A stretch of DNA of 64,000 nucleotides from NCBI GenBank assembly GCA_963761905.1, contig CAVXIQ010000005.1, forward strand, positions 310,001 to 374,000. Direction: 5' to 3'. Position numbers and translations under genes: made by a program. This stretch comes from Gaiellasilicea sp963761905. Its GTDB lineage: Bacteria > Actinomycetota > Thermoleophilia > Gaiellales > Gaiellaceae. Below the pieces are notes generated by a model. It searched no databases. It saw nothing but the letters and a program-made list of their open reading frames with translations, and was not told where the DNA came from. Below, in pieces: positions 1 through 8,854 of this stretch. Position 1 is the stretch's first letter. Each line of letters opens with the position of its first letter.

Positions 1-419
1 CGGAGATCCTGCAGGAGAAGTCCGGAGACGTGATCCGGATCGACGGCGGCGCGACGGTCTTCGACGCGGTCAAGGCGATGGTGGAGGCGAATGTCGGCGC
101 GCTTCTGATCACCGACGGCGAGCGGATCACCGGCATCTTCACCGAGCGGGACTACCTGCGCCGGATCGCCGTCGAGGGAAGGCGCTCGCGCGACACGATC
201 GTCAGCGACGTGATGTCGTCGCCCGTGCTCGTCGTCACCCAGGAGACCACGGTCGAGGAGGCGATGGCGCTGATGACCGACAAGCGGATCCGGCACGCGC
301 CGGTCGTCGACGAGAGCGGGCTCGTCGGAATCGTCTCGATCGGCGACCTCGTCAAGTTCACCTCGAAGCAGCAGAGCTACCAGCTCCAGTACCTCACGGA
401 GTACATCTCAGCGAAGTAG
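1..419 (+). CDS. CBS-domain protein (5' partial)
   Basis: The frame is open from base 3, so the true start lies upstream of the window. The visible part holds two CBS motifs in tandem. The first covers 'TVFDAVKAMVEANVGALLITDGERI' in outline and ends in 'GIFTERDYLRRI'. The second runs from 'TTVEEAMALM' to 'GIVSIGDLVK'. This pair is a Bateman module, which in this family binds adenosyl nucleotides and senses energy state. The protein is short and has no attached enzyme domain, so it is probably a stand-alone regulatory CBS protein. Its partner cannot be told from the sequence. Confidence 0.85.
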   Translation, partial: EILQEKSGDVIRIDGGATVFDAVKAMVEANVGALLITDGERITGIFTERDYLRRIAVEGRRSRDTIVSDVMSSPVLVVTQETTVEEAMALMTDKRIRHAPVVDESGLVGIVSIGDLVKFTSKQQSYQLQYLTEYISAK

Positions 420-477
420 CGGCGCTCCGTTAACACGCGCGCAACGGATTGCTCATCGCCTCGTTGCAACTCGGGGT

Positions 478-483
478 TACCGT
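478..483 (+). promoter_or_regulatory. -10 box TACCGT, leaderless
   Basis: TACCGT lies 7 nt before GTG 491. This favours that start over an in-frame TTG at 449. Confidence 0.4.
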
Positions 484-490
484 CGACCTC

Positions 491-1452
491 GTGCGCCGGC
501 TGGCCCTGCTCCTCGTCGTTCTCGCGGCCCTCGTCGGCCCGCCGATCGCGGCCGCCGAGCTCAGGACCAGCACTGATCGCGCCGGCAGGACGATCACCTT
601 CGACGTCCAGGCCGAGCAGGTCGACGTCGAGTGGTATGCCGAGCTCTTGCGCAACGCGGCTCACGGGGCGGAGATCGAGCGGGTGACGTTCCGAATCGTG
701 ACGCCCGAGGCACTCGCTCAGATCTGCGGCGGCCAGGCACTCGGCTGCTACGGGGGCCGGAAGGAAGCCGCCCGGATCGTGCTGCCGACCGGCAACTCGC
801 CGACACTCGTCCACACCGTCTATCACGAGTACGGCCACCATCTCGACGCGTGGCGCGGCGTGGCGGCGATCCAGCAAGAGCCGAACGGCAGCGCCTCATG
901 GGCTGCGGCTCGTGGCATTCCGGAGCTGCTCGCAGCGGGTCAGGTCGCGCACGACTACACGCTCGGCTGGGAGCGCTCGATCGGCGAGATCTTCGCCGAG
1001 GACTACGCGCAGCTCCACCAGGAGACGCCGTTCAAGATCTCCTGGCTCGCGCCACCGACGGAGCCGATCCGAGCGGCTCTGCGCAGCGACCTCGAGAACG
1101 TTCCCGCCACGCCGACGCCGGTCGAGAGCAGGCCGCCCGGTCACGATTGCGCGGAGCGGCACGCTGCGGAGCCGGCGCGCCCGTCGTCGTTCCGTTCGAG
1201 CTGCTGGGGCCCGGCCGGCGCGTCACCTTCAGCGCGACGATTGCGACGAAGACCGCCCGAGCGCGGATGGAGCTGCGCTGTACGGACGGGCGAAGCGCCT
1301 CGCGACTGCTCGGCGGCGCACGACGGACGGCGACGATCGACCTCGGCAACCTTGGCCCGGCGCGCTGCACCGCGACGCTCCGCAGCACCGCGAAGGTCGC
1401 GGCTCGCTATTCCACTCGCGTCCGCCTCGCCGTCGAGCAGCCGACGGCCTGA
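491..1452 (+). CDS. secreted metallopeptidase-like protein, frameshifted
   Basis: From GTG 491 the protein opens with a signal peptide (Arg-Arg, then a Leu/Val/Ala-rich core ending near 'PPIAAAEL'). A mature domain follows with the zinc-protease motif 'HEYGHH' at about 845, preceded by 'LVHTVY'. A conserved 'SIGEIFAEDYAQL' segment about 50 residues later could supply a third metal ligand. The frame then breaks between about 1130 and 1175. Beta-strand-rich sequence ending 'VRLAVEQPTA' continues in another frame to the stop at 1452, so the product is a protease-like domain plus an Ig-like tail. The family name is not recognised. HExxH plus a signal peptide supports an extracellular zinc hydrolase, but catalysis is inferred. 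Confidence 0.6.
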
Positions 1453-1470
1453 AACGCCCAGGCGACCGAC

Positions 1471-1499
1471 TTGACTTCGGCCGCTCCGTCGCCTTTGAT
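1471..1499 (+). promoter_or_regulatory. candidate sigma-70-like promoter of the amino-acid transporter
   Basis: TTGACT (1471-1476) and TTTGAT (1494-1499) are separated by 17 bp, upstream of GTG 1546. A TTG start at 1471 would place the initiation codon inside the -35 box and is therefore disfavoured. Confidence 0.35.
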
Positions 1500-1545
1500 C
1501 GCAGGGCGTGCGGCGAGAGACACATATGAGGGCCGGTTCAAACGG

Positions 1546-2382
1546 GTGACGGTGTCCGAGGCTGCGACCGTCGGCCGTTCCGACGGCGGCATCGACAGCG
1601 GGCCGGTCGTTCGCGTCGAGGGGATCCGCAAGAGTTTCGGTACGAACCTCGTCCTCGACGGCGTCGACCTGACCGTCGCCGCCGGCGAGGCGCTCGTGAT
1701 CATCGGACGGAGCGGCAGCGGCAAGAGCACGCTGCTGCGCTGTATCAACCTGCTGGAGCCGATCGACGACGGCCGGATCCTCTTCGAGGGGGACGAGATC
1801 ACCGCCAAGGGCGTCGACGTCTCCCGGGTTCGCCAGCGGATCGGCATGGTCTTCCAGCAGTTCAACCTCTTCCCGCACCTCACCGCGATCGACAACGTCA
1901 CGCTCGCCGCACGGAGGATTCGCAAGCTCTCGCGCGCGCAGGCCGAACAACGAGCACGTGAGCTGCTGAAGACGGTCGGGCTCGAGGAGAAGGCCCACCA
2001 GCACCCCCACCAGCTCTCGGGCGGCCAGCAGCAGCGGGTCGCAATCGCCCGCGCGCTGATGATGGAGCCACACGTGATGCTCTTCGACGAGGTCACCTCT
2101 GCGCTCGATCCGGAGCTCGTCGGCGAGGTGCTGATCGTGATGCGCGACCTCGCCCGGATCGGGATGACGATGCTCGTCGTCACCCACGAGATGCAGTTCG
2201 CCCGAGAGGTCGGCGATCGGCTCGTCTTCATGGACGAAGGCCGGATCGTGGAGGAGGGCGTGCCCGCAGACGTGCTCGACCACCCGCGCGACGAGCGCAC
2301 GCAGCGATTCCTCCGACGTACGCTGACGCTGCCGGACTCACTGGAAGAATTGACCATCAACGAAGAAGGAGTCGAGGAATGA
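1546..2382 (+). CDS. glnQ: polar amino-acid ABC transporter ATPase
   Basis: This is the ATP-hydrolysing subunit of a polar amino-acid importer, about 278 residues from GTG 1546. It has Walker A 'GRSGSGKST' (residues 54-62), the Q-loop region 'GMVFQQFNLFPH', the signature 'LSGGQQQRV', Walker B 'VMLFDEVTSALD' and the switch His in 'VVTHEMQFA'. 'DEVTSALDPE' and 'FNLFPHLT' are typical of the GlnQ/HisP group. The stop overlaps the start of the binding-protein gene (ATG 2379), so the two are co-translated. Substrate specificity within polar amino acids is not resolved. Confidence 0.9.
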   Translation: MTVSEAATVGRSDGGIDSGPVVRVEGIRKSFGTNLVLDGVDLTVAAGEALVIIGRSGSGKSTLLRCINLLEPIDDGRILFEGDEITAKGVDVSRVRQRIGMVFQQFNLFPHLTAIDNVTLAARRIRKLSRAQAEQRARELLKTVGLEEKAHQHPHQLSGGQQQRVAIARALMMEPHVMLFDEVTSALDPELVGEVLIVMRDLARIGMTMLVVTHEMQFAREVGDRLVFMDEGRIVEEGVPADVLDHPRDERTQRFLRRTLTLPDSLEELTINEEGVEE

Positions 2383-3307
2383 AGAAGATCCTCCTGGCCA
2401 CGATCGGGGTCGGCGTCATCGCGGTGATCACGGCCGCATTCGGGTTCGCTCAACCCACCGCGTCGACCGGGGCGACCAGCGTCACACGCGCCGAGGTTGC
2501 CGCACCGCTGCCGAAACTGCCGGCCGACATCGCTTCCAGGAAGCGCTGGAACGTCGGCGTCAAGTGCGACGCTCCGCCGTTCGGCTACATCAACGTGCAG
2601 GGGAAGAACGCCGGCTTCGACGTCGAGATCGCGAAGTGGTTCGCGCGCTACGCGTTCGGCCGCGAGCAGCGGGTCTCGTTCTTCTGCGCGCCGACGCCGT
2701 CGCGGGAGCCGCTCCTGACGACGGGGCGCGTCGACCTCGTGATCTCGACCTTCACCTACACCGCCGACCGCGACACGCGGATCGACTTCTCGCGCGCCTA
2801 CTACAAGGCGACGGGACGCCTGCTCGTGAAGAACGACGGGCCGGTGCAGTCGCTCGCCGACATCAAGGGCAAGCAGGGTCGCGACGACGAGCGGCTCGAT
2901 CTACGACCGCTGGATGAAGCGCTGCCATACGGACACCGCAGGTGATCGTGACCGACAGCTTCACGAACGCGCTGCTCGCCTTCAACCAGGGCCGGGCGGA
3001 CGCGCTGATGTGGGACGACACCGTGCTCGTCGGGCGTCGCCGCCGCCGACCGGACGGCGAAGCTCACGGACGACACGTTCCTGCGCGCTGCCGTACGGGA
3101 TCGGGATCAAGCAGGGGAACGTCGCGTTGAAGCGCTGGGTCGACTCGCGGCTCGACGCTGATGAAGCAGAAGGACATCTTCATGACGATCCTCAAGAACA
3201 ACGTGCCGTCGCGCTTCGTGACCGGCTTCTCGAAGAGCATCCTCCGCCCGAACAACACGTTCGGATACGCGCCGCCCGGCTCGCCGAGCGCGGACACCGT
3301 TTGCTGA
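2379..3307 (+). CDS. amino-acid ABC transporter binding protein, several frameshifts
   Basis: The reading starts with a Sec-type signal peptide ('MKKILLATIGVGVIAVITAA') that has no lipobox cysteine. A type-2 periplasmic binding fold follows: 'KRWNVGVKCDAPPFGYINV', 'GFDVEIAKWFARY', 'GRVDLVISTFTYTADR' and 'IDFSRAYYKATGRLLVK'. The frame then changes at about 2878, 2938, 3035, 3087 and 3156. Translating across the breaks recovers a normal C-terminal lobe ('VTDSFTNALLAFNQGRADAL', 'PYGIGIKQGN') ending at TGA 3305-3307. Two breaks are single extra G residues in GGG runs, so sequencing error is likelier than decay. The hairpin at 3336-3369 separates it from the permeases. Confidence 0.8.
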
Positions 3308-3335
3308 GAGCGGGCAACCGCACCATCCGAACCAC

Positions 3336-3369
3336 GAGGAAGCGGCCGCGCACGCGCGGCCGCTTCCTC
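3336..3369 (+). terminator. perfect 16-bp hairpin after the binding-protein gene
   Basis: Arms 3336-3351 (gaggaagcggccgcgc) and 3354-3369 are exact reverse complements around a 2-nt centre. No T-run follows, so it is more likely a 3'-end stabiliser or partial terminator than a full intrinsic terminator. It would favour binding-protein mRNA over permease mRNA. Confidence 0.6.
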
Positions 3370-3384
3370 GTTGTCCCTGCCGCG

Positions 3385-4060
3385 ATGATCCTCGCGACGT
3401 ACGACCTCTGGGCGTTCGTCTCGACGAACTGGGAGGAGCTGCTCGACGGGCTCCTCAACACGCTCAAGGTGTCGGCCATGGCGATCGTGGGCGCCTTCGT
3501 GATCGGCGCTCGTGCTCGGCGCGGCCCGGGCGCACCGGATCCCGGTGATCAGCCAGGCCACGGCCGTCTACGTCGAGGTGATCCGGAACACGCCGATCCT
3601 CCTCCAGATCTTCATGATCTTCTACGCGCTCCCGCAGTTCGGGATCGTCTTCGACCAGTTCACGGTCGCGTGGCTCTCCGTGATGATCTGGGGCGGCGCC
3701 TTCAACAGCGAGAACTTCCGCGCCGGCTTCCAGGCGGTGGCGTACCGCTACCGGGAGGCCGGCTTCGCGCTCGGCTTCGGGAGCTTCGGGACTTTCCTCA
3801 ACGTGACGCTGCCGATCGGCGGCCGGATCGCGCTGCCCTCGTCGATCAACACGTACATCTCGGTGCTGAAGAACACCTCGCTGATGTACGTGATCGGCTA
3901 TGCGGAGCTGACGACGACGGCGCTCAACATCAGCAACCTGACGCTCGAGACCAAGGAGGCGCTCACGGTGCTGGCCGTCGTCTACCTCGCGCTCGTGTGG
4001 TCGCTGTCGGCCGGAATCCGCATCCTCGAGTCGCGGCTCGCGCTTCCGGAGAGGCAGTGA
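3385..4060 (+). CDS. amino-acid ABC transporter permease 1, frameshifted
   Basis: This is a His/Glu/Gln/Arg/opine-type inner-membrane permease. ATG 3385 opens 'MILATYDLWAFVSTNWEELL', followed by the first membrane helix. The frame changes near 3508, and the protein continues with 'ARAHRIPVISQATAVYVEVI', 'RNTPILLQIFMIFYALPQFG', the conserved EAA-type loop ('REAGFALGFGSFGTFLNVTL') and a final helix ending 'ESRLALPERQ'. TGA 4058-4060 shares its last base with the ATG of the second permease. The permeases form a hetero-pair with the ATPase encoded at 1546. Confidence 0.82.
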
Positions 4061-4756
4061 TGCCCGACTGGGCCGAGCCGGTCGCCCGCTACATCCTGAC
4101 CGAGGGTCTGCCCGGGAACGCTGCGCGTCTCGGCGATCGCGGTCGTCGGGAGCACCCTGATCGGAATCGTCTTCGGGACGCTGATGACGATCCGGTTCCG
4201 GCCGCTCCAGTCGCTGATCCGCTTCTACATCGAGGTCTTCCGCGGGCTGCCGATCCTCGTCACCGTCTTCATCGTCTACTTCGGCTTCGCGGGCACGATC
4301 GAGCGGGTCGCAACGGCGGCGCACATCGACGCTGCTCTGATGGCGGCGGCGATCGCGCTCATCCTGTGGGGGAGCGCCCAGGTGGCCGAGGCGACGCGCG
4401 GTGCGGTGCAGTCGATCCCGGTCGAGCAGCACGAGGCGTCGGCGGCGCTCGGGTTCGGCTGGCTCGGCCGGCATCGGTTCGTGATCCTGCCGCTGGCGCT
4501 CCGCCGTCTGCTGCCGCCGCTCGTCAGCCTGCTCGTGAACATCATCCAGAACTCGACGCTCGCGCAGGTGATCGGCGGCCTCGAGCTTCTCGAGGCCGCC
4601 GAGCGCCAGAACGAGCGCGTGACCGCGATCCCGCCGATCGGGCTCGGCGAGATCCACGCCTTCGAGATCTTCGCCGGCGTCGCCCTTCTCTTCTTCATGA
4701 TCTCGTTCCCGCTGACGCGCCTGGCCGCGTATCTGGAGCGACGGCTGGTGGTCTAG
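4060..4756 (+). CDS. amino-acid ABC transporter permease 2, frameshifted
   Basis: The second membrane subunit of the importer starts at ATG 4060, overlapping the preceding stop. The N-terminus 'MPDWAEPVARYILTEGLPG' is separated by a frame change near 4115-4125 from 'LMTIRFRPLQSLIRFYIEVF', 'RGLPILVTVFIVYFGF', the loop 'HEASAALGFGWLGRHRFVIL' and a terminal helix ending 'ERRLVV'. The inner-membrane permease pattern (FRGxPILV, then the EASAALG loop) is clear. The stop TAG lies within CTAG, which also supplies the stop of the convergent aldo/keto reductase gene. Confidence 0.82.
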
Positions 4757-5709
4757 GAGACCCCGGGGAGCGCAGCCTCGATCGCGCGCAGTGTCGCGCC
4801 GTCGAGCTCGACGCCAGACGCCGCGGCGTTTGCATCGACCTGCTCCGGCCGGGTGGCCCCGACGATCGCCGAGGCGACGTTCGGCTCTCTCAAGACCCAG
4901 GCGAGCGCGAGCTGCGCCATCGTGATTCCGAGACCCTCCGCGATCTGCCCCAGCCGCTGCACGGCCTCGAGGATGTCGTCGCGCAGCCAGCGGTCGATCA
5001 TCCCGCCCATCTCCTTCGACGCTGCCCGCGAGTCCCGCGGTGGCGCCTTGCCGGGCTCGTACTTGCCGGTCAGAACCCCCTGGGCGAGCGGCGACCAGAC
5101 GACCTGCGAGATCCCGCGCGCAGCCGAGAGCGGAAACACGTCGCGCTCCGGCTTTCGCCAGAGCAGCGAGTACTGCGGCTGGCTGGAGACGAACTTCTCG
5201 ATCCTCCCGGCGGATCGATCGTGCAGGTCGAGTGCCGCCTCGATCTGCTCCGCGCTCCACTCGCTGAAGCCGAGATACCGCACCTTTCCCTGGCGCACGA
5301 CCTCGGTCAGCGCCTCCATCGTCTCCTCGAGCGGCGTCGCCCCGTCGTAGCGATGGCACTGGTAGAGGTCGACGTAGCTCGTTCGCAGCCGTTCGAGCGA
5401 GGCGTCGAGCTGCTTGAAGACCTGCTCCCGTGAGAGTCCGCGATCCGTCCTCGACATCGGGAAGTAGAGCTTCGTCGCCAGGACGTACGACTCGCGTGGC
5501 CGCTTGGCGAGAAGCTCGCCGAGGAGCTCCTCGGCGGCGCCGCGCGCGTAGACGTTCGCCGTGTCGATGAAGTTGATCCCGAGCTCGAAGGCGCGCTCGA
5601 CGCACGCAACCGCCTGGTCCCGCCCGACGCCGCCGCCGTAGGTCAGCCACGAGCCGAGCGCGATCTCCGACACCTCGAGGTCGCTCGAGCCGAGGCGGCG
5701 GTAGCGCAT
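4753..5709 (-). CDS. aldo/keto reductase (voltage-gated K+ channel beta-like)
   Basis: A 318-residue NADPH-dependent (beta/alpha)8 oxidoreductase. It opens 'MRYRRLGSSDLEVSEIALGS'. The catalytic Asp and Tyr lie in 'FIDTANVYARG', the Lys in 'VLATKLYFPM' and the His in 'DLYQCHRYD'. The cofactor-binding end is 'ASAIVGATRPEQV'. The 'SPLAQGVLTGKY' segment is typical of the KvBeta/YghZ-like subgroup. The substrate is unknown, with small aldehydes or methylglyoxal as family precedents. It is a single-gene unit, convergent with the permease, with a leaderless -10 box just upstream of ATG 5709. Confidence 0.88.
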   Translation of the reverse strand: MRYRRLGSSDLEVSEIALGSWLTYGGGVGRDQAVACVERAFELGINFIDTANVYARGAAEELLGELLAKRPRESYVLATKLYFPMSRTDRGLSREQVFKQLDASLERLRTSYVDLYQCHRYDGATPLEETMEALTEVVRQGKVRYLGFSEWSAEQIEAALDLHDRSAGRIEKFVSSQPQYSLLWRKPERDVFPLSAARGISQVVWSPLAQGVLTGKYEPGKAPPRDSRAASKEMGGMIDRWLRDDILEAVQRLGQIAEGLGITMAQLALAWVLREPNVASAIVGATRPEQVDANAAASGVELDGATLRAIEAALPGVS

Positions 5710-5715
5710 CCGGCG

Positions 5716-5721
5716 AGACTA
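5716..5721 (-). promoter_or_regulatory. -10 box TAGTCT, leaderless
   Basis: Read on the minus strand, TAGTCT lies 6 nt before ATG 5709 of the aldo/keto reductase. Confidence 0.4.
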
Positions 5722-5726
5722 CCGCC

Positions 5727-6335
5727 GTGGAGGTGATCCAGACCACGGTCGAGCTGCCGACCCTGACGCTGACGATCGAGCATCCGCCGGACGCGGTCGA
5801 GCTGATCGACGAGCTGGCCTTCGAGCACGAGGAGTTCCTGCCCTACTGGGCCGAGGTATGGCCGAGTGGGGTGGCGCTAGCCCGGTTCGTGGCGAGCCGG
5901 GCGCTGCGCGGCACACGCGTGCTCGAGCTCGGTTGCGGCCTCGCGCTCCCGTCGATCGCCGCGTCGCTCCAGGGCGCGCGGGTGCTCGCGACCGACTGGT
6001 CTCCGGACGCGCTCGTCTTCGCCGAGCGGAACGCGGGGCGAAACGGCGCCGCGCTGGAGACCGCGCTCGTCGCATGGTCGCGCGCCGAGGAGCTCGTCGC
6101 CAGAGGGCCGTGGCAGCTCGTACTCGCGGCTGACGTGCTCTACGAGCGACGGAACGTCGAGCCGCTCCTCGAGCTGCTGCCCGGTCTCGGCTCCGAGGTG
6201 CTGCTGGCCGATCCCGGGCGGCCGGCGCTCCGGGCATTTCTGAAGGGCGCAGCGAGCTGGGACGTGACCCCGATCGCCGCGGCCGAGCTGCCGCAAGGCG
6301 GGATCTATCACCTCTGCAGCCGCGAGTACGCTTGA
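5727..6335 (+). CDS. class I SAM-dependent methyltransferase (METTL21/Nnt1-like)
   Basis: A 202-residue Rossmann methyltransferase starting at GTG 5727. The SAM-binding motif I is 'RVLELGCGLALPSIAA', the acidic end of beta-2 is 'VLATDWSPDAL', and a post-motif segment reads 'QLVLAADVLYERRNVEPLL'. The N-terminal 'FLPYWAEVWPSGVALARF' is typical of the lysine-methyltransferase/Nnt1-like group (compare 'WxSxxxLA'). The target could be a protein lysine or a small molecule and cannot be decided here. It overlaps the following membrane-protein region by a few bases. Confidence 0.8.
   Translation: MEVIQTTVELPTLTLTIEHPPDAVELIDELAFEHEEFLPYWAEVWPSGVALARFVASRALRGTRVLELGCGLALPSIAASLQGARVLATDWSPDALVFAERNAGRNGAALETALVAWSRAEELVARGPWQLVLAADVLYERRNVEPLLELLPGLGSEVLLADPGRPALRAFLKGAASWDVTPIAAAELPQGGIYHLCSREYA
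6327..6332 (+). promoter_or_regulatory. -10 box TACGCT, leaderless
   Basis: TACGCT overlaps the end of the methyltransferase gene and lies 8 nt before ATG 6341. It favours that start over TTG 6332. Confidence 0.35.
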
Positions 6336-6340
6336 ACCAG

Positions 6341-7333
6341 ATGGCTCGCCTGCGTCGCTGGGTCGCGTCGATCGCCGCCAACAAGCGGCTCGTCGTGACG
6401 CTCGAGCTCCTGGCGCTCGGCGTCTTCCTCGGCGCGCTCAGTTGGGCGCTCCGTGACGTCTGGGCCGACGCGGCGCCGCTCCTCCGCCATGCCGACCCCG
6501 TCGACATCGGGCTGGCACTGGCCGCTCTCGCCGCGTACTACCTCGTCTTCATCCTCGGGTGGATGCGAATCCTCGTCAGCTACGGGATCCGGATCCCCTA
6601 CCGCATCGCGCTGCAGGCGGAGATGCTCTCGATGCTCGCGAAGTACATACCGGGCGGCGTGTGGACGCCCGCCGCGCGCGTGGTCGCGCTCCGCAGGTTC
6701 GGGTATCGGGACACGTCGCTGATCCTCGCGTCGGTCCTGCTCGAGGCGGGCCTCTCGGCGCTGGCGGGGGTGGGCGTCTTCGTCGTCGGGCTCGCGTTCG
6801 TCGACGGTGTCGACGCTCCGCTGCCGTTGATCGTGGCGTTCGGCGTGGTCGTCGCCGTCCTTCTGTACCCGCCGGTCTTCCGCGCCGTCGCGACGCGGCT
6901 GCTCCGACCGTTCGGCGCCCACGAGGTGCCGGGACTGCCGACGCGCACGGCTGTCTCACTCCTCGGGTTCTACGCCTGTACGTGGCCACTCGGCGGGCTG
7001 GCGCTCTTCTTCCTCCTCCGTTCGGTGGGAGGCGATCCACCGGTCTCGGCGATCCCCTACCTCGGCGGTGCCACCGCGATCGGAGCGATCGTCGCCGTCC
7101 TCGCGATCTTCGCTCCGTCCGGGCTCGGGGTTCGGGAGGCCTCGGTCTACGGCCTCCTGCTCGCGGTCGTGACGCCGGCTGTCGCGCTCGGGGCGATCGT
7201 CCTGAACCGGCTCGCGATCACGATCGTGGAGGCGGCGCTGCTGCTCGTCGGCGTGCTCTTGATCCGAGCCCGGCCGACGGAGGTCGAGGAGGAGCCGGAG
7301 GCGAAGCTCGAGAGCCAACCCTCACGCGCATGA
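6341..7333 (+). CDS. flippase-like membrane protein (LPG synthase TM / UPF0104 type)
   Basis: About 330 residues with eight or so hydrophobic segments and no soluble domain. Key stretches are 'YYLVFILGWMRILVSYGI', 'LSMLAKYIPGGVWTPAARVV' (the conserved KYIPGxxW motif of the lysylphosphatidylglycerol synthase membrane region family), and 'FAPSGLGVREASVYGLLL' (the PxGxGVRE motif). The family includes lipid flippase domains and orphan glycolipid-linked membrane proteins. The acidic tail 'TEVEEEPEAKLESQ' is cytosolic-looking. The role is inferred as lipid or polyprenyl-glycolipid handling, without a substrate. Confidence 0.75.
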   Translation: MARLRRWVASIAANKRLVVTLELLALGVFLGALSWALRDVWADAAPLLRHADPVDIGLALAALAAYYLVFILGWMRILVSYGIRIPYRIALQAEMLSMLAKYIPGGVWTPAARVVALRRFGYRDTSLILASVLLEAGLSALAGVGVFVVGLAFVDGVDAPLPLIVAFGVVVAVLLYPPVFRAVATRLLRPFGAHEVPGLPTRTAVSLLGFYACTWPLGGLALFFLLRSVGGDPPVSAIPYLGGATAIGAIVAVLAIFAPSGLGVREASVYGLLLAVVTPAVALGAIVLNRLAITIVEAALLLVGVLLIRARPTEVEEEPEAKLESQPSRA

Positions 7334-7348
7334 AACGGACTGGCTCGA

Positions 7349-7768
7349 TTACTGGGACCAGGGGCCGAGGCCGCCGATTCGTTCGATCGTGATCCGGGTG
7401 CGATAGCCGGGCGGTGGATCGGGCATCGGCGGAAAGTCGGTTCCCGGGCCGACGTACACCTGGGCGAGCTCGCGCAGGAGCTCGGGCGCTCCGCCTTCCT
7501 CGATCCGGGCCGTGCCGTGGACGACGAGGTAGTGGCGCATTCCGACAGCGTTCGCGCCGGGAGCCTCGAACGTCAGCGTCACCCGCGGATCGCGCTCGAT
7601 ATTGCGGAGCTTCTGCTGCCGGTGGAGATGCGCGCCGACCAGTTCGTCCCCGTCGAGGCCGACCCAGATGCAGCTCACCTGCGGGCTTCCGTCCTTGTTC
7701 ACCGTCACGAGATGAGCGAGTGCGTCGGACTCGAGCACCGCGCGGGCCTCGGGATGCAAGTCGGCCAT
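7349..7768 (-). CDS. PPOX-class F420-dependent oxidoreductase-like protein
   Basis: A 139-residue split-barrel flavin/F420-binding protein. ATG 7768 is chosen because a -10 box lies 10 nt upstream and because the family starts near 'HPEARAVLESDALAHLVTVN'. Conserved pieces are 'DGSPQVSCIWVGLDGDELV', 'KLRNIERDPRVTLTFE' and 'YLVVHGTARIEEGGAPELL'. The frame stays open far upstream, but that extension overlaps the divergent phosphotransferase and is not protein-like. Members reduce or bind diverse substrates with F420 or FMN. F420 use fits an actinomycete. Confidence 0.82.
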   Translation of the reverse strand: MADLHPEARAVLESDALAHLVTVNKDGSPQVSCIWVGLDGDELVGAHLHRQQKLRNIERDPRVTLTFEAPGANAVGMRHYLVVHGTARIEEGGAPELLRELAQVYVGPGTDFPPMPDPPPGYRTRITIERIGGLGPWSQ

Positions 7769-7778
7769 GAGCTTCTCG

Positions 7779-7784
7779 AGTCTA
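7779..7784 (-). promoter_or_regulatory. -10 box TAGACT, leaderless
   Basis: On the minus strand TAGACT lies 10 nt before ATG 7768. It sits 30 bp from the divergent box of the phosphotransferase gene. Confidence 0.4.
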
Positions 7785-7813
7785 GTCGTGAGAACAATCG
7801 CGCTTGCTAGCCG

Positions 7814-7819
7814 TAGGAT
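7814..7819 (+). promoter_or_regulatory. -10 box TAGGAT, leaderless
   Basis: TAGGAT lies 6 nt before GTG 7826 of the phosphotransferase. Confidence 0.45.
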
Positions 7820-7825
7820 CGCACG

Positions 7826-8770
7826 GTGTCCAAACACACGGTGTCGACCTGGACGGATCCGGCGTGGCTCGTCGAAGCGCACGCGTGGATCCACGAGCAG
7901 GCTGCGCGGCTCGGCTGGAGTGTTGTGGGAGAGATCGAGCAGCCGCATGACCGTCCGTGGGCGACCGTGCTGCGCGTGCCCACCGAGCGTGGCGACCTCT
8001 ACTTCAAGGCGAACGCGCCCCCGCTTCAATTCGAAGCCGCGCTGGTCGAAGTGCTCGCCGAGCGCCGGCCGGACGCGGTGCCTCCGCTACTCGCCGTCGA
8101 CCTCGAGCGGGGCTGGATGCTGATGGAGGATGCGGGGACGCGCCTTCGCGAGCTCGTCGAGCGAGAGCGAGACCTGAGCTGCTGGCTCGACCTGATGCCG
8201 CTCTACGCGGGGGTGCAGCTCGATCTCGCCGACCGCGCGGACGACCTGGTCGCGCTCGGCGTCCCCGACCTCCGCCTCGCGCTCCTACCCGCCCGGTACG
8301 AGGAGCTGCTCGCGGAGGTGGAGCTTCCGGCCGAGGACCGAGCACGGGTCGACGCGAGCGTGCCGCGGGTTGAGGAGCTCTGCGACGAGCTCGCCGGTTT
8401 TCGCCTGCCGGAGACGATCCAGCACGACGACTTCCACGACGGGCAGATCTACGTTCGCGATGGGCGGTACCTGCTCCTCGACTGGGGCGATGCCTGCGTC
8501 ACCCATCCCTTCTTCACGCTCTCGGTCACGCTCGAGGGCATGCTCGCCTGGGGGCTCGACGACGTGGAGGGCTCGGTCGACACGACGCCGTACCGGAACG
8601 CCTATCTGACGGCGTTCGCTACGTATGGCGACCGCAGCGCGCTCGAAGCGGCTGCGACGATCGCTCTGCGGCTCGGGTGGGTCTGCCGGGCCGTCAACTC
8701 CCGTCTCGGCAACCCGGAAGGAGCGAACATCGACGTCCACCTGCGGATGTTCCTCGACGGGCGGACGTAG
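7826..8770 (+). CDS. aminoglycoside phosphotransferase-fold protein
   Basis: A 314-residue small-molecule kinase of the APH/choline-kinase fold. The N-lobe has 'VLRVPTERGDLYFKANAP', with a candidate ATP-binding Lys. The catalytic loop is 'IQHDDFHDGQIYV', in which the His-x-Asp pattern is kept but the usual downstream Asn is Gln. The metal-binding 'LLLDWGDA' replaces the common 'IDFGD/IDWE'. C-terminal helices complete the fold. It stands alone under a leaderless promoter. The substrate is unknown, and resistance to aminoglycosides should not be assumed for a chromosomal orphan. Confidence 0.78.
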   Translation: MSKHTVSTWTDPAWLVEAHAWIHEQAARLGWSVVGEIEQPHDRPWATVLRVPTERGDLYFKANAPPLQFEAALVEVLAERRPDAVPPLLAVDLERGWMLMEDAGTRLRELVERERDLSCWLDLMPLYAGVQLDLADRADDLVALGVPDLRLALLPARYEELLAEVELPAEDRARVDASVPRVEELCDELAGFRLPETIQHDDFHDGQIYVRDGRYLLLDWGDACVTHPFFTLSVTLEGMLAWGLDDVEGSVDTTPYRNAYLTAFATYGDRSALEAAATIALRLGWVCRAVNSRLGNPEGANIDVHLRMFLDGRT

Positions 8771-8854
8771 GCCGGTTCTTAAGTCACGGTTGGAGCTGAC
8801 CCGTCCAGGGAATGGCGAAGTCCCCAACCCGAACGGAACCTAAGGAGGAATCAC

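Noticed and set aside
3464..5746. A 760-codon minus-strand open frame
   Set aside because: It is the low-complexity Arg/Asp/Glu-rich shadow of the permease and aldo/keto reductase genes, a common effect of high GC. It has no domain-like sequence.
7769..8029. N-terminal extension of the PPOX protein
   Set aside because: The added residues are not family-like, they overlap the divergent phosphotransferase, and a good -10 box lies just before the internal ATG 7768.
7826..8770. Aminoglycoside resistance determinant
   Set aside because: The APH fold is shared by many metabolic kinases. The gene is an orphan without mobile context, so a resistance call is not supported.
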